This document shows, in pieces, positions 52,226 to 62,188 of a DNA stretch of 64,000 bases. The notes beneath the pieces are model-generated. The model was not told where the DNA came from, searched no databases, and was given only the letters and a program-made list of their open reading frames with translations. The stretch is from positions 2,046,001 to 2,110,000 of the forward strand of contig NZ_CP021059.1 in the NCBI RefSeq assembly GCF_002119805.1. Direction: 5' to 3'. Position 1 is the first letter of the stretch. Each line of letters opens with the position of its first letter. The DNA is from Macrococcoides canis. GTDB lineage: Bacteria; Bacillota; Bacilli; Staphylococcales; Staphylococcaceae. The position numbers and the translations under genes were made by a program.

Positions 52226-53398
52226 TTATTCCAATTCTTTCAAATAACTCTCACCAAACTCCGGCAACTTAACCCCGAAATTATCAGCAATTGTTGCACC
52301 GATTGATGCGAATGTCGTATGTGATTCTAATGCTGCTCCGCCATCAAATTGTTTACTGTACATAAGTAGCGGTACGTATTCTCTCGTATGATCTGTTCCT
52401 GGCATCGTCGGGTCATTTCCGTGGTCTGCTGTAATAATGAGAAGATCATCTTCTCTCAATGCTTCTAACAATTCACCCAATCTATCATCAAATGCTTTAA
52501 TCGCATTCATATATCCTTCTTTATCACGACGATGTCCATATAATGCATCAAAGTCCACTAAGTTTAAGAAACTGATTCCATCAAAGTCAGATTTCACGAC
52601 TTCTAATAACTTATCCATCCCATCCATATTATCTTTCGTACGAATCGACTTAGTTACACCTTCACCATCATAGATATCATTAATCTTACCAATTGCAATG
52701 ACGTCACGTCCTGCATCCTGAAGTTCATTCATAACTGTACGCCCAAATGGTTTTAACGCATAATCATGGCGATTTGATGTTCTCGTGAAATTTCCCGGCT
52801 CACCGACATATGGTCGTGCAATAATGCGACCGATCAAGTATTTCGGGTCTTTCGTATATTCACGGACTTTCTCACAAATCTCATATAATTCTTCTAACGG
52901 GATAATCTCCTCATGTGCAGCAATTTGTAGTACTGGGTCAGCTGAAGTATAAACGATTAAGTCACCTGTCTTCATCTGATGTTCGCCCCACTCATCAATG
53001 ATTGCTGTTCCTGATGCTGGTTTATTCGCTACAACTTTACGTCCTGTCATTTCTTCAATTGCTGTTACGAGTTCTTCAGGGAATCCATCTGGATAAACTT
53101 TGAATGGCTGATCAATATTCAACCCCATAATCTCCCAATGTCCTGTCATCGTATCTTTTCCTACGGATGCTTCAGATAATTTCGTGTAATATGCTTTTGG
53201 CTTATCTACTTTGTTTACGACAGGAAGTTCTGCAATATTTCCTAAACCTAACATTTCTAAGTTCGGTAATTTTCCATCAAATCCTTCTAGCGTATGTTTT
53301 AACGTATGACTGCCAGCATCACCAAATTGCTCTGCATCTGGTGCTTCACCAATCCCTACCGAATCCATTACGATTAGATGTACTCTTTTAAATGTCAT
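52226..53398 (-). CDS. deoB: Phosphopentomutase
   Basis: Interconverts (deoxy)ribose 1- and 5-phosphates in nucleoside catabolism. The 390-residue alkaline-phosphatase-superfamily protein has [33 protein letters not shown] with the phosphorylated Thr, and [19 protein letters not shown] metal ligands. It lies ten bases after pdp. Confidence 0.97.
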   Translation of the reverse strand: MTFKRVHLIVMDSVGIGEAPDAEQFGDAGSHTLKHTLEGFDGKLPNLEMLGLGNIAELPVVNKVDKPKAYYTKLSEASVGKDTMTGHWEIMGLNIDQPFKVYPDGFPEELVTAIEEMTGRKVVANKPASGTAIIDEWGEHQMKTGDLIVYTSADPVLQIAAHEEIIPLEELYEICEKVREYTKDPKYLIGRIIARPYVGEPGNFTRTSNRHDYALKPFGRTVMNELQDAGRDVIAIGKINDIYDGEGVTKSIRTKDNMDGMDKLLEVVKSDFDGISFLNLVDFDALYGHRRDKEGYMNAIKAFDDRLGELLEALREDDLLIITADHGNDPTMPGTDHTREYVPLLMYSKQFDGGAALESHTTFASIGATIADNFGVKLPEFGESYLKELE

Positions 53399-53408
53399 AG
53401 TATCTCTC

Positions 53409-54710
53409 CTATTCAGTTATGACTTTATGAATTAACACTGGTGCTTCTGCATGGTCAGAGATTTCAATATTGTCATAGATTTTGTTCATTACATCCTCTA
53501 CATTATCACGGTTTGCATATATCGTTACAAGTGATTCGCCTTTTTCAACTTTGTCTCCAACTTTTTTACGTAACATCAACCCTACCGCAAGATCGATTAC
53601 ATCTTCTTTTGTTGCACGGCCCGCTCCAAGCAGCATAGAAGCAATGCCGATTTCATCAGCAACTATCTTACTGATGACACCACTTTGTTTTGCTGGCACT
53701 TCAATTTCAAATTGTGCTTGTGGTAATTTCGTTACATCGTCAACTACAGATGGATCTCCGCCTTGATTTTCAAGGAATGTTTTAAACTTCTCTAATGCTT
53801 TACCGTTATCGATGACTTCCTCTAACTGTGTGCGTGCATCTTCTAACGTCTCAGCTTTACCAGCTAGCACAACCATCTGGCTGCCTAACGTTAATACAAG
53901 TTCCGTTAAGTCTTCAGGGCCTTCACCACGTAACGTTTCAATCGCTTCTTTTACTTCAAGCGCATTACCAATTGCGTATCCTAACGGTTGACTCATATCA
54001 GAGATAATCGCCATCGTATTACGTCCAACGTTATTACCGATTTTAACCATCGCTGTGGCTAACACTTCAGCATCTTCATCCGTCTTCATGAATGCACCAG
54101 CCCCCGTCTTAACATCCAGTACAATTGCATCAGCTCCTGCTGCAATTTTCTTACTCATAATACTTGATGCAATTAGCGGGATACTATTCACTGTACCTGT
54201 AACATCACGCAGTGCGTATAGCTTCTTATCAGCTGGTGTTAAATTGCCGGTTTGACCGATAACAGCAAGTTTATCTTCGTTAACAAGCTTTACGAATTCC
54301 TCTTCAGAAATTTCTACGTGGAAGCCATCTACTGCTTCTAGCTTATCAATTGTACCACCCGTATGACCGAGACCACGTCCACTCATCTTAGCAACCGGAA
54401 TATCAAGTGCAGCAACTAACGGTCCAAGCACTAAAGTCGTTGTATCACCTACACCACCTGTGGAATGCTTATCCACTTTAACCCCTTCAATTGCTGATAA
54501 GTCAATCTGATCACCACTTTCCACCATTGCCATCGTCAAGTTTGCTCGTTCTTCGTCGTTCATGTCCTGGAAGAAGATAGCCATCGCTAAACTTGACGCC
54601 TGATAATCAGGAATTTCACCATTTGTATAACCTTTAATGAAAAAATCAATCTCTTCTTTTGAGAGTGCATGTCCGTCTCTTTTCTTCGCAATAATATCTA
54701 CCATTCTCAT
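53409..54710 (-). CDS. pdp: Pyrimidine-nucleoside phosphorylase
   Basis: Phosphorolyses thymidine and uridine to base and pentose 1-phosphate. The 433-residue protein has [20 protein letters not shown] and [20 protein letters not shown], with a C-terminal hammerhead domain. GGAGG with eight-base spacing supports the first ATG. A cre-like site lies in the gap to deoC. Confidence 0.96.
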   Translation of the reverse strand: MRMVDIIAKKRDGHALSKEEIDFFIKGYTNGEIPDYQASSLAMAIFFQDMNDEERANLTMAMVESGDQIDLSAIEGVKVDKHSTGGVGDTTTLVLGPLVAALDIPVAKMSGRGLGHTGGTIDKLEAVDGFHVEISEEEFVKLVNEDKLAVIGQTGNLTPADKKLYALRDVTGTVNSIPLIASSIMSKKIAAGADAIVLDVKTGAGAFMKTDEDAEVLATAMVKIGNNVGRNTMAIISDMSQPLGYAIGNALEVKEAIETLRGEGPEDLTELVLTLGSQMVVLAGKAETLEDARTQLEEVIDNGKALEKFKTFLENQGGDPSVVDDVTKLPQAQFEIEVPAKQSGVISKIVADEIGIASMLLGAGRATKEDVIDLAVGLMLRKKVGDKVEKGESLVTIYANRDNVEDVMNKIYDNIEISDHAEAPVLIHKVITE

Positions 54711-54729
54711 AATGATGTCCTCCTTATAA

Positions 54730-54743
54730 TGTAAACGCTTTCT
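54730..54743. promoter_or_regulatory. cre-like site between deoC and pdp
   Basis: TGTAAACGCTTTCT matches the CcpA consensus TGWAANCGNTNWCA at all fixed positions but the last. The Bacillus dra-nupC-pdp operon is known to be under CcpA control. Confidence 0.65.
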
Positions 54744-54766
54744 TTATCATTAAAAGTGAAAGGGAA

Positions 54767-55429
54767 TTAATAATCCCCTTTAGCTTCTTCACCTTTTAAT
54801 ATTTGTACACCTGCACTCGCACCGATACGTGTGGCACCCGCATCAATCATCGCCATAACGTCTTCGTAAGAACGTACGCCACCTGAAGCTTTAACACCCA
54901 TATCTGGACCTACTGCTTTACGCATTAATGCGATATCTTCTTTTGTAGCACCACCAGTTGAAAAACCTGTTGATGTCTTAACGAAATCTGCACCTTGTGT
55001 TTTCGCAATTTCACACGCTTTCACTTTCTCTTCATCTGTTAATAGCGCTGTTTCGATAATTACTTTCGTCGTTACATCTCCAGCAGCCTCTACAACTGCT
55101 TTAATATCTTCCGCTACTAAGTCATAATTTTTATCTTTCAGTGCGCCAATGTTGATGACCATATCAACTTCACCTGCTCCATTGTCAATTGCATCTTTCG
55201 TTTCGAAAGCTTTAACTGCAGGTGTATTTGCACCTAAAGGGAAACCGATAACTGTACACACAAGTACATCAGTTCCTTCTAATAAAGATTTCGCATACTG
55301 TACGTGCGTAGGATTGACACATACACTCATAAATCCATACTCGCGTGCTTCTTGTGCTAATTGTTCAATTTGCGCTTTCGTAGTTTCAGGCTTTAATGCT
55401 GTATGATCAATATACTTTGCTAAGTTCAT
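54767..55429 (-). CDS. deoC: Deoxyribose-phosphate aldolase
   Basis: Splits deoxyribose 5-phosphate into acetaldehyde and glyceraldehyde 3-phosphate. The 220-residue TIM barrel has the Schiff-base Lys in [18 protein letters not shown] and [29 protein letters not shown] precedes the ATG. It is first in the catabolic operon. Confidence 0.97.
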   Translation of the reverse strand: MNLAKYIDHTALKPETTKAQIEQLAQEAREYGFMSVCVNPTHVQYAKSLLEGTDVLVCTVIGFPLGANTPAVKAFETKDAIDNGAGEVDMVINIGALKDKNYDLVAEDIKAVVEAAGDVTTKVIIETALLTDEEKVKACEIAKTQGADFVKTSTGFSTGGATKEDIALMRKAVGPDMGVKASGGVRSYEDVMAMIDAGATRIGASAGVQILKGEEAKGDY

Positions 55430-55456
55430 GGTTCATCCTCCTTTAATTTCACTTCT

Positions 55457-55507
55457 ATTATATCAGATGTTGAACAAAAGTAAAAATTATAAATGAACTT
55501 ATGTTCA
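55457..55507 (-). promoter_or_regulatory. deoC promoter and DeoR-type operator
   Basis: Minus-strand -10 TATAAT (plus 55457-55462). Upstream lie the half-site TTGAACAAAA (plus 55470-55479) and the palindrome TGAACTTATGTTCA (plus 55494-55507). Bacillus DeoR binds a TTGAAC-type palindrome plus half-site next to its target promoter. Confidence 0.75.
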
Positions 55508-55509
55508 AA

Positions 55510-56448
55510 TCAAAGTAATTTTCTCGCTGTAATACTATCTGTAATGAGCACATTAGGAATCTTTCCATTTAATGCACCACGTATTGCTTCAACCTTATGG
55601 TTTCCTCCAGCAACAAGTATACTCGTCGGTATTTTACGTAATGTGTCGAGTGTAACACCCATCGTACGATCATCTACCCATCTGTCTGCCGTATTACCAT
55701 CTTTCGCATAGAATCTTGAACAAATATCACCTACAGCACTCGTTTTCAATCGCTTTACTTCATCTTTGGAGAAAAACCCGAGTTTAAAAAGTAGCGCCTC
55801 ATCTCTAACTGTTCCTGTCGTATAAATAGCAATGTTACATTGCGGTGCCATCTTCAATATACTTTTAATATGACGATCTGCACTCACAAGCTTCTTTACT
55901 TCCTTATTATCAAATATTACTGGAACCGGTAAATCTCTCGGAATGGAATTAAAGCTACGGGCAAATAATGACAATGTTTCGTGTGAATTGGTCACCACAT
56001 CAGAATAAGAGATTCCACCTTTAAGCTGAATCGTTTCTACACCTTGTAAATTTAACGGTTTCATAAGTTCAGCAACACGAAACATCGTCTTACCCCAGCT
56101 GACACCTACGATATCATTGTTCTTTACAGTTCGAGATAAATATTCTGCTGCACATTCAGAAATTGCCTTTAACACTGTTTCATCACGATCGTTTGTTACA
56201 TCTTTAATGATGACCTCTTTCAAACCGTATTTCTCCTGAATTAAATGTGCTAATTCATCGCTTTTCTCGTATGGATCATGAATAGTTATTTCAACTATTC
56301 CCATCTCTCTCGCATAGTTTAACTGTCTTGATACAGTAGGCCTTGATATATCCAGCTCATCCGCTATTTCTTTTTGACCAAGGTTCTCCTCATAGTACAT
56401 CTTTGCAATCTTAATACATTGCTTCATCTTATCTTCCATTCTCTTCAC
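55510..56448 (-). CDS. deoR: Deoxyribonucleoside regulator DeoR (SorC family)
   Basis: A 312-residue regulator with an N-terminal HTH (GQKEIADELDISRPTVSRQLN, about residues 25-50) and a SorC/CggR-type sugar-phosphate-binding domain (GVSWGKTMFRVAELM, ILVAGGNHKVEAIRGAL). In Bacillus this protein represses the deo operon and is released by deoxyribose 5-phosphate. It lies directly upstream of deoC with the operator between. Confidence 0.88.
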   Translation of the reverse strand: MKRMEDKMKQCIKIAKMYYEENLGQKEIADELDISRPTVSRQLNYAREMGIVEITIHDPYEKSDELAHLIQEKYGLKEVIIKDVTNDRDETVLKAISECAAEYLSRTVKNNDIVGVSWGKTMFRVAELMKPLNLQGVETIQLKGGISYSDVVTNSHETLSLFARSFNSIPRDLPVPVIFDNKEVKKLVSADRHIKSILKMAPQCNIAIYTTGTVRDEALLFKLGFFSKDEVKRLKTSAVGDICSRFYAKDGNTADRWVDDRTMGVTLDTLRKIPTSILVAGGNHKVEAIRGALNGKIPNVLITDSITARKLL

Positions 56449-56476
56449 CTCTACTCCTCAATTCTATATAAAAACA

Positions 56477-56510
56477 CAAAAAAATACACTCCAAACCATT
56501 TGGAGTGTAT
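56477..56510 (-). terminator. Terminator after dps
   Basis: Perfect 12-bp stem ATACACTCCAAA/TTTGGAGTGTAT, loop CCA, then a seven-base T-run on the minus strand. Confidence 0.95.
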
Positions 56511-56522
56511 CAAGTAAATTTA

Positions 56523-56975
56523 TTATTTCAAGAATGATTTAAGCATCCAGTTATGTTTCTCAAGGTTAGTAATCATACCTAAGAACATATCTGCTGTCAT
56601 TTCATCTTCCGCTTCTTCGGCTGCTGCTTTACCTTCTTCTAATTGTTTAATCACTTTATCAAAGTCTTTAGATAAATCTTTAACCATATCTTCAGCAGTT
56701 AAATTCTTCTTAGCTTCTTTAACAACTGATAATTCAAGTGATTCTTTCAATGTTGCAATTGGATGTCCTTGAATTGCTAGAATACGTTCAGCTAGTTCAT
56801 CGATATATGTGCTCGCTTCATTATAAAATTCTTCAAACTTCACATGCAGGCTAAAGAAGTGAGGCCCTTTAACATACCAGTGGTAATTATGAATTTTAGT
56901 GTATAATACCGTCCAGTTTGCTACTTGCTGGTTTAATGCTGATACAACTTTGTTATCATTTGATTTTTTTGCCAT
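56523..56975 (-). CDS. dps: Dps/MrgA-family ferritin-like DNA-protecting protein
   Basis: Oxidises and stores iron and protects DNA from peroxide. The 150-residue helical protein has the inter-subunit ferroxidase ligands in [19 protein letters not shown] and [22 protein letters not shown] six bases upstream is in frame, but AGGAGAG spacing favours the ATG at 56975. A PerR-type box in its promoter fits peroxide induction. Confidence 0.95.
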   Translation of the reverse strand: MAKKSNDNKVVSALNQQVANWTVLYTKIHNYHWYVKGPHFFSLHVKFEEFYNEASTYIDELAERILAIQGHPIATLKESLELSVVKEAKKNLTAEDMVKDLSKDFDKVIKQLEEGKAAAEEAEDEMTADMFLGMITNLEKHNWMLKSFLK

Positions 56976-57010
56976 TATCAATCTCTCCTCTATTCTTATT
57001 TATATTAATT

Positions 57011-57039
57011 ATTATATTAGAATTATTCTAATTAATCAA
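57011..57039 (-). promoter_or_regulatory. dps promoter with PerR box
   Basis: Minus-strand TTGATT (plus 57034-57039), 17-base spacer, TATAAT (plus 57011-57016). The spacer contains TTAGAATTATTCTAA (57017-57031), a perfect 7-1-7 palindrome that fits the PerR consensus TTAnAATnATTnTAA exactly. Confidence 0.88.
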
Positions 57040-57094
57040 GTCTTATGTCTTATTTTTATTTTTTTGGGTATACTATTTAAAAAAGGAGGCCACC

Positions 57095-57775
57095 ATGCTT
57101 AAAAAATACATATTACCGATTGTTATAGCAGTTATTATCTTTTTTATCCTTTTCACAATTGATTTTTGGAAAGTACCATTAATGGATATACTTACTTCTA
57201 CCCCATTTATCATACTTTTATGCATTTGTGCGTTAATTGCTGCTTTGTTAGCTTATATCTTCAGCAAACTTGCCTATAAAGTTGATAATGATCCATCACT
57301 CGAACACTATGAGCAGGATCGCGCAAGTTTCAAGAAATTTTCAGAAATGAATATCTTTCTAATTATTTCTTTTTATTTTGCGCTTGGCTCAATCATGTTA
57401 ATCAGTTTAAACGATGCTCCTTTCTATTTAGGGATCATTAGTATTGTGACACTCATTATTGCAATTGTAATGCGCTATTATGGATACAGCATGATTAACA
57501 AACTTTATCCAGAACGCGATCTTCCAGAAAACTTCGAATCAGACTTTGATGATAAACTCATCGACTCATTAAATAAAGAAGAAATGATCACAATATTTAC
57601 CGGACTTTATAATGCGTTTAAGTTAACAAATATCGTCTTACCTGCAGCAATGCTGTTAATCACAATTTATGGTTATGCCACAGGTATTCCTCAACATTTC
57701 GCATTAAGTGTTATTGCAGGATGTGCAATTGCAATTAATATTATGTATCAAGTAACAGTAAGAAAGCTGATATAA
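57095..57775 (+). CDS. DUF3169 membrane protein
   Basis: A 226-residue protein with six membrane segments (about 5-25, 35-57, 88-105, 112-130, 175-190, 200-220). It matches the DUF3169 family found in staphylococci and other Firmicutes; function unknown. AAGGAGG precedes the ATG. It stands alone, divergent from dps and convergent with the MFS gene. Confidence 0.72.
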   Translation: MLKKYILPIVIAVIIFFILFTIDFWKVPLMDILTSTPFIILLCICALIAALLAYIFSKLAYKVDNDPSLEHYEQDRASFKKFSEMNIFLIISFYFALGSIMLISLNDAPFYLGIISIVTLIIAIVMRYYGYSMINKLYPERDLPENFESDFDDKLIDSLNKEEMITIFTGLYNAFKLTNIVLPAAMLLITIYGYATGIPQHFALSVIAGCAIAINIMYQVTVRKLI

Positions 57776-57811
57776 AAATAGCAGTTATCCACAAAAGGAT
57801 AACTGCTATTT
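57776..57811. terminator. Bidirectional terminator after the DUF3169 gene
   Basis: Perfect 15-bp stem AAATAGCAGTTATCC with a six-base loop and its complement ending in TTT. Confidence 0.92.
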
Positions 57812-57816
57812 CTATA

Positions 57817-59082
57817 TTATTTTTCTTCTGTTATTAATGGCTGGTCAGGCTTAACAAAGAACCATAGTAAAATTGCTACGACTGCTGGAATAATCATCAA
57901 ATAGAATGTTGTATCCCAACCATAGTGCTGTACGAGATACCCACCAAGCATCGGACTTAAGAATGCTCCAACGTTACCCCAAAGGTTCATCCATCCTGAA
58001 ACTGTTCCAGAGAAGTTACGTCCAAGATCTGTAGCTGACGCCCAGCTCATACCCATAGATAAACCTACACCTCCGAGACATAATGATAAGTAGATTAAAT
58101 TCATGATCATATCATCTGTTTGCACGGATAAGAATAATGAAATCGAGAAGACAATAAAGCCAAAGATGGCGATTAATGCACGAGCTTTAAATCTTGAATG
58201 TCCTCTTGCAATAATAGCATCAGAAATCGATCCTCCAGCCATAATCAAAATAAACATAATGAGCCACGGTGCAGCTGCTAAAAATTTCATATCCTTTAAT
58301 ACGACATGATATTCTTCCTGCAGATAAGTTGGTAGCCAGATTAAGAATAACGTAATTACGAACTGAACGACAAAGTATTGTCCAGCAATCGCAAAGAAGC
58401 TAAAACGTTTGAAAAATAAACCCCAAGGTGCTGATTTCTTAGTCGTTTGTACGACATCACGATTTTCCATAATGTAAGCTTTCTCAGCTTCATTTACCAT
58501 CTTGTGATGTTCTGGTAAGTCTTTAGCAATAATTACCCATAATGCCGCAATAACGATACCAATTGCACCAAAGATAAAGAATACCGCTTCCCACCCAAAG
58601 GCTTGATAAATAGCAATCGTTACAAACGGTGCGATGACCGGACCGAAATATGATCCAGCTAACAATGCACTTGATGCACGGCCTTTTTCACTTTTGGCGA
58701 ACCAGTATGTGTTAAATACTGCATTGGAAGGATACATCGGTCCTTCACCAACACCAAATAAGAAACGCATTGTGTATAATAATCCATGATTTCTGACAAT
58801 CCCAGTAAGAATAGTAAACGCACTCCACCAAACAAGTGCAAATGTTAACATCTTCTTAGGTCCGAATTTCTCAGCCATAATTCCTGCTGGCACTTGCATT
58901 AATGCATACCCTGCTGCAAATACTGAAGCTAACATCCCAAACTGTGTCTTATTCATATTCAGGTCTTCCATCATCGGTTGTGCAATATAAGAAATATTTG
59001 CTCTATCCATATATGCAATAACCCCGATAAGGAAGAACATTAATGCGAACATCCACCTTACTTTACTCGCTTTTTGATTCAT
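57817..59082 (-). CDS. MFS transporter, anion:cation symporter (ACS) family
   Basis: A 421-residue protein with 12 membrane segments. It opens VRWMFALMFFLIGVIAYMDRANIS with the ACS-type DR pair and has VPAGIMAEKFGPKKMLTFAL and FLFGVGEGPMYPSNAVFNTYWF. These resemble GudP/GarP/ExuT-type uptake systems for hexarates, hexuronates or galactonate; the substrate is not determined. No matching catabolic gene is adjacent. A perfect cre match upstream implies CcpA control. Confidence 0.88.
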   Translation of the reverse strand: MNQKASKVRWMFALMFFLIGVIAYMDRANISYIAQPMMEDLNMNKTQFGMLASVFAAGYALMQVPAGIMAEKFGPKKMLTFALVWWSAFTILTGIVRNHGLLYTMRFLFGVGEGPMYPSNAVFNTYWFAKSEKGRASSALLAGSYFGPVIAPFVTIAIYQAFGWEAVFFIFGAIGIVIAALWVIIAKDLPEHHKMVNEAEKAYIMENRDVVQTTKKSAPWGLFFKRFSFFAIAGQYFVVQFVITLFLIWLPTYLQEEYHVVLKDMKFLAAAPWLIMFILIMAGGSISDAIIARGHSRFKARALIAIFGFIVFSISLFLSVQTDDMIMNLIYLSLCLGGVGLSMGMSWASATDLGRNFSGTVSGWMNLWGNVGAFLSPMLGGYLVQHYGWDTTFYLMIIPAVVAILLWFFVKPDQPLITEEK

Positions 59083-59149
59083 TCAATTCACCTCATTAAT
59101 TTGTATAGTCATCCTATGACCAATTGACTAGATTAAAAATACCACAACG

Positions 59150-59163
59150 TGAAATCGATTACA
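59150..59163. promoter_or_regulatory. cre site before the MFS gene
   Basis: TGAAATCGATTACA matches the CcpA consensus TGWAANCGNTNWCA at every fixed position. It lies about 70 bases before the MFS start, just upstream of a weak TAGTCA/TATACA promoter. Confidence 0.8.
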
Positions 59164-59251
59164 ATGACTTTGTGAAATTTTAAAGGAACAGTAAAGTTAT
59201 TGTTAAATATCACAACCACTTTGTATCAATACCCCCATTTCCAGATATTAT

Positions 59252-59314
59252 TTCTTAAAAAATAAAAAAATCCAGACAGCTGCTATGAATTGCTTCATAG
59301 CAGCTGTCTGGATT
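59252..59314 (-). terminator. Terminator after usp
   Basis: Perfect 21-bp stem between AATCCAGACAGCTGCTATGAA and its complement, loop TTGC. The minus strand then reads a long T-rich tract. It is one of the strongest terminators in the window. Confidence 0.95.
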
Positions 59315-59348
59315 ATGTTTGAGAACAGAATCTAATTCCACCAATTTG

Positions 59349-59843
59349 TTATGATAATTTCTCTCTAAAGTTCTTTGTATAATCATTGAGTTCATATTCT
59401 TCAGGCACTTGCTCTGTTCTTACAACGAGTACATCACATTTCGCATATCTCACAATTGCCTCAGAGACACTACCCATGACGAAACGTTCCAATGCATTAT
59501 AGCCGCTTGAGCCGCACATAATTAAATCAACATTGTGATCGACTGCAATTTGTTTCGGAATAATATTTTTAGCTGCACCATGTGCCACAATGATCTCAAT
59601 ATCCTTAACTCCTCGCTCTAATGCAATTGCTTTGTAACCTTCCAGCAATTCTTGTGCATAAATATCAGCTTTCTCAGCAAGTGAGCCCCCTTGAGCATCA
59701 ACATTAGCGTAAGTTCTAATATCAACAATATGTGTGAGCACAAGCTTTGCATCATTTCTTACAGCAACGCCAATCCCCTTTTCAAATGCATATTCACTAA
59801 CTTTAGAACCATCTAGCGGGATTAATATTGTATTATATTTCAT
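59349..59843 (-). CDS. Universal stress protein
   Basis: A 164-residue UspA-fold protein. MKYNTILIPLDGSKVSEYAFE opens the Rossmann-like core, and GSSGYNALERFVMGSVSEAIV is the ATP-binding GxxGx(9)GS motif, so it is an ATP-binding type Usp. The start at 59843 is chosen for GGGAGGG upstream. It follows the LCP gene on the same strand after a 52-base gap. Confidence 0.92.
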   Translation of the reverse strand: MKYNTILIPLDGSKVSEYAFEKGIGVAVRNDAKLVLTHIVDIRTYANVDAQGGSLAEKADIYAQELLEGYKAIALERGVKDIEIIVAHGAAKNIIPKQIAVDHNVDLIMCGSSGYNALERFVMGSVSEAIVRYAKCDVLVVRTEQVPEEYELNDYTKNFREKLS

Positions 59844-59895
59844 GCCGTTCCCTCCCAATCATGTTTTCTTAATCTTATTATACCATCGAAATGTA

Positions 59896-60846
59896 TTATA
59901 ATCCTAGATTCTTCATGTATTGTTCACGAACATCAGCTTTTAGACTTTCATTAGGAAGAAAGTACCAAAGACCATCTTCTAATATCGCTCCGTCGCCTTG
60001 AAGCTGAACTTTCTTCACATTGCGTACTGCGCCATTATATCCAGTTGCTAAACCTTTCAACTCATCAAATGATAAATCCGTAACAACATTGCCTTCAACA
60101 CTCTTCAGTAAAGAATCTAATTTCGTTACAGAGTCTACACTTAAAACTTTCGTAGCTAATGCCTGAATCACAAGCTGCTGTCTTTCTTGACGACCAAAAT
60201 CGCCCCCAGCACCTTCTTGTTTACGACTTCTGATAAACGCCATAGCACCGTCGCCATCCAGGTGAATTTCCTGTCCTTTTACAAAATTGATTCCACCGTA
60301 GCTGAAAGTCGAATTGCTGACAACATCGATACCACCGACCTTATCTACCATTTCGTGCATGCCATCCATATTAATCGTTGCATAATAATCGATAGGAACA
60401 TTCATAAATTTCTCTACAGATGCTACCGCCATCTTAGCCCCACCGTATGCATACGCATGTGCGATTTTCTCGTTCGTCCCTTTACCTACCATCTCACTGT
60501 ATGTATCACGAGGGATACTTACCATTTGAGATTGGTTCGTCTTTGGATTAATACTCATCAGGATAATCGAATCACTACGTCCAGCATCTCCAGTCGCAAG
60601 TCTTTGCTGATTAGAGTCAACACCGAATAATGCAACACTGATTGCATCTTTATTACCGATATCAACTTTGTCACCACGCAGTTCTGATTTATCTCTTCCT
60701 TCGATCTTATGCTGAATTTGCTCTGCTGTTTGTTTCACTTTAAAATACGAACCGCCTACAATCCATGCAGCGACCAATAACATAAGTACAAATACAATTA
60801 AAAATATTGAAAGACAGCCGAATCTTTTCTTTTTTCTCTTTTCCAT
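59896..60846 (-). CDS. LytR-CpsA-Psr (LCP) family protein
   Basis: Attaches anionic polymers such as wall teichoic acid to peptidoglycan outside the membrane. The 316-residue protein has a basic N-terminus, one membrane anchor (IFLIVFVLMLLVAAWIVGG) and the LCP domain: ALFGVDSNQQR, GRSDSIILMSINPKT, VSIPRDTYSEMVG, and IRSRKQEGAGGDFGRQERQQ with the conserved Arg residues. Which of the several LCP paralogues it is cannot be told. Confidence 0.93.
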   Translation of the reverse strand: MEKRKKKRFGCLSIFLIVFVLMLLVAAWIVGGSYFKVKQTAEQIQHKIEGRDKSELRGDKVDIGNKDAISVALFGVDSNQQRLATGDAGRSDSIILMSINPKTNQSQMVSIPRDTYSEMVGKGTNEKIAHAYAYGGAKMAVASVEKFMNVPIDYYATINMDGMHEMVDKVGGIDVVSNSTFSYGGINFVKGQEIHLDGDGAMAFIRSRKQEGAGGDFGRQERQQLVIQALATKVLSVDSVTKLDSLLKSVEGNVVTDLSFDELKGLATGYNGAVRNVKKVQLQGDGAILEDGLWYFLPNESLKADVREQYMKNLGL

Positions 60847-60968
60847 ATGTTCACCTCTTATACATAATTATACACGGATACAAGCCAATATTCATAAGGC
60901 TTAAGTATGACTTGTTTCTTTTCGTATGCACTTAAAAGTATACTAATAAAAATTTGATTATACAAAAT

Positions 60969-61583
60969 TTATTTAGTAAAAATAAGTAAATTATTTCTTA
61001 GCGCGACCCCTTTATAACCCGCTCTCAGTAATCGTCTGATTTCTTTATCATCAGTCATCTCAACAGCTACTTCCTCTTCATATTTACAATCCTTATCACG
61101 GAACAGCACAAAGACATAACGAACTTTTTCACCATATACATTATCAATCGCTACGATCTTCATTCCATGATGAAACTTGTCTTTAATGCTCGCGATATTA
61201 TCCGGATGTACAGTCGCCATTATTATCTTGTATTTATTATCGATTGCCTGGAATAGCCACTCTCCTAATACTTTCTGTAACCCTCTACCACGATAATCTG
61301 GATGTACAATTGTAATATCAGAATAGATGAGCTTGTCTCTATCAGCTGGATCAAGCGCTATATATTTTCCTAAATAATCTTCTCCCGGTATATGCATGGA
61401 ACGAAATGCTGCAGTTCTGCCATCCACCTGACAAATACATAACATACCATCGTTCACATTTTGAGTAATCTCTTCTTCAGATAAGGTTACAAGCATATCT
61501 TCATTGCTAATTTCTTGTAGAGCAGCTTGCTGAACATCAAGTATCGCTTGAATATCAGAATTAGTTGCGAATTTAATTTTCAT
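60969..61583 (-). CDS. GNAT-family N-acetyltransferase
   Basis: A 204-residue protein with a GNAT core: SDITIVHPDYRGRGLQKVLG (acetyl-CoA binding loop near 110) and IMATVHPDNIASIKDKFHHGM. The last about 40 residues (EEEVAVEMTDDKEIRRLLRAG) are an extra helical tail. The substrate is unknown. It is divergent from the MarR-type gene. Confidence 0.78.
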   Translation of the reverse strand: MKIKFATNSDIQAILDVQQAALQEISNEDMLVTLSEEEITQNVNDGMLCICQVDGRTAAFRSMHIPGEDYLGKYIALDPADRDKLIYSDITIVHPDYRGRGLQKVLGEWLFQAIDNKYKIIMATVHPDNIASIKDKFHHGMKIVAIDNVYGEKVRYVFVLFRDKDCKYEEEVAVEMTDDKEIRRLLRAGYKGVALRNNLLIFTK

Positions 61584-61723
61584 TTTATTCTCCTTTTTAT
61601 ATAAATTATACTTGCAAATTGCATAGATTTAATGCAAAATATTATACGTTGGCCGTAATTATTTCGTTCTACTGCTTCATTCAGTCATAAGTTTAATATA
61701 AATCAAAAAAAAGGGAAGTTACA

Positions 61724-62158
61724 ATGATAAAAATAGAACAGTCAATATTCAAAACAGCAAGCCAAATCGAAAGTTTTTTAAATCCTGAATTTTTAGAGAA
61801 ATTTGGAATTACGTTTACTGAATTTCTGATTTTATACAAAGTCTATAAAGATAGTGATAGTTCAGTAGCAGACATACAAGACGATATTCAATACAAGATG
61901 GATTCTGCAAGCAAAAAAACGAAAAAGCTTAGGGATCTCGGTCTTGTTGTTAAAGAAAGGCGCAAAGACGATGAGCGTAAAGTATGCGTTAAAATTACAG
62001 ACGATGGCCGCGAAATTGTTAACCGCGTTATGGAATATCAACAACGCATTTATAATAGTGCAGAAGATGCTTTCACTAAAGAAGATGGCGAAACACTTTT
62101 TCTCCTTCTCCAAAAATACAGAAAAGCTTTCCATCAATATAGAGATACGATTAATTAA
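61724..62158 (+). CDS. MarR-family transcriptional regulator
   Basis: A 144-residue winged-helix protein. FTEFLILYKVYKDSD and SVADIQDDIQYKMDSASKKTKKLRDLGLV form the DNA-binding helices, and RRKDDERKVCVKITDDG is the wing with the conserved D-x-R. A single Cys in the wing (ERKVCVKIT) is notable. It could regulate the divergent GNAT gene or NhaC. AGGGAAG precedes the ATG. Staphylococcal SarA-family proteins share this fold and are an alternative label. Confidence 0.88.
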   Translation: MIKIEQSIFKTASQIESFLNPEFLEKFGITFTEFLILYKVYKDSDSSVADIQDDIQYKMDSASKKTKKLRDLGLVVKERRKDDERKVCVKITDDGREIVNRVMEYQQRIYNSAEDAFTKEDGETLFLLLQKYRKAFHQYRDTIN

Positions 62159-62188
62159 AAAACTGGATGCATATGCATCCAGTTTTTT
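62157..62188. terminator. Bidirectional terminator between marR and nhaC
   Basis: Perfect palindrome AAAAAACTGGATGC, loop ATAT, and its complement ending in TTTTTT; it touches both stop codons. Confidence 0.95.

Noticed and set aside
57785-57793. Perfect DnaA box TTATCCACA
   Set aside because: A single box inside the terminator hairpin of the DUF3169 gene, with no other boxes near; chance is sufficient.
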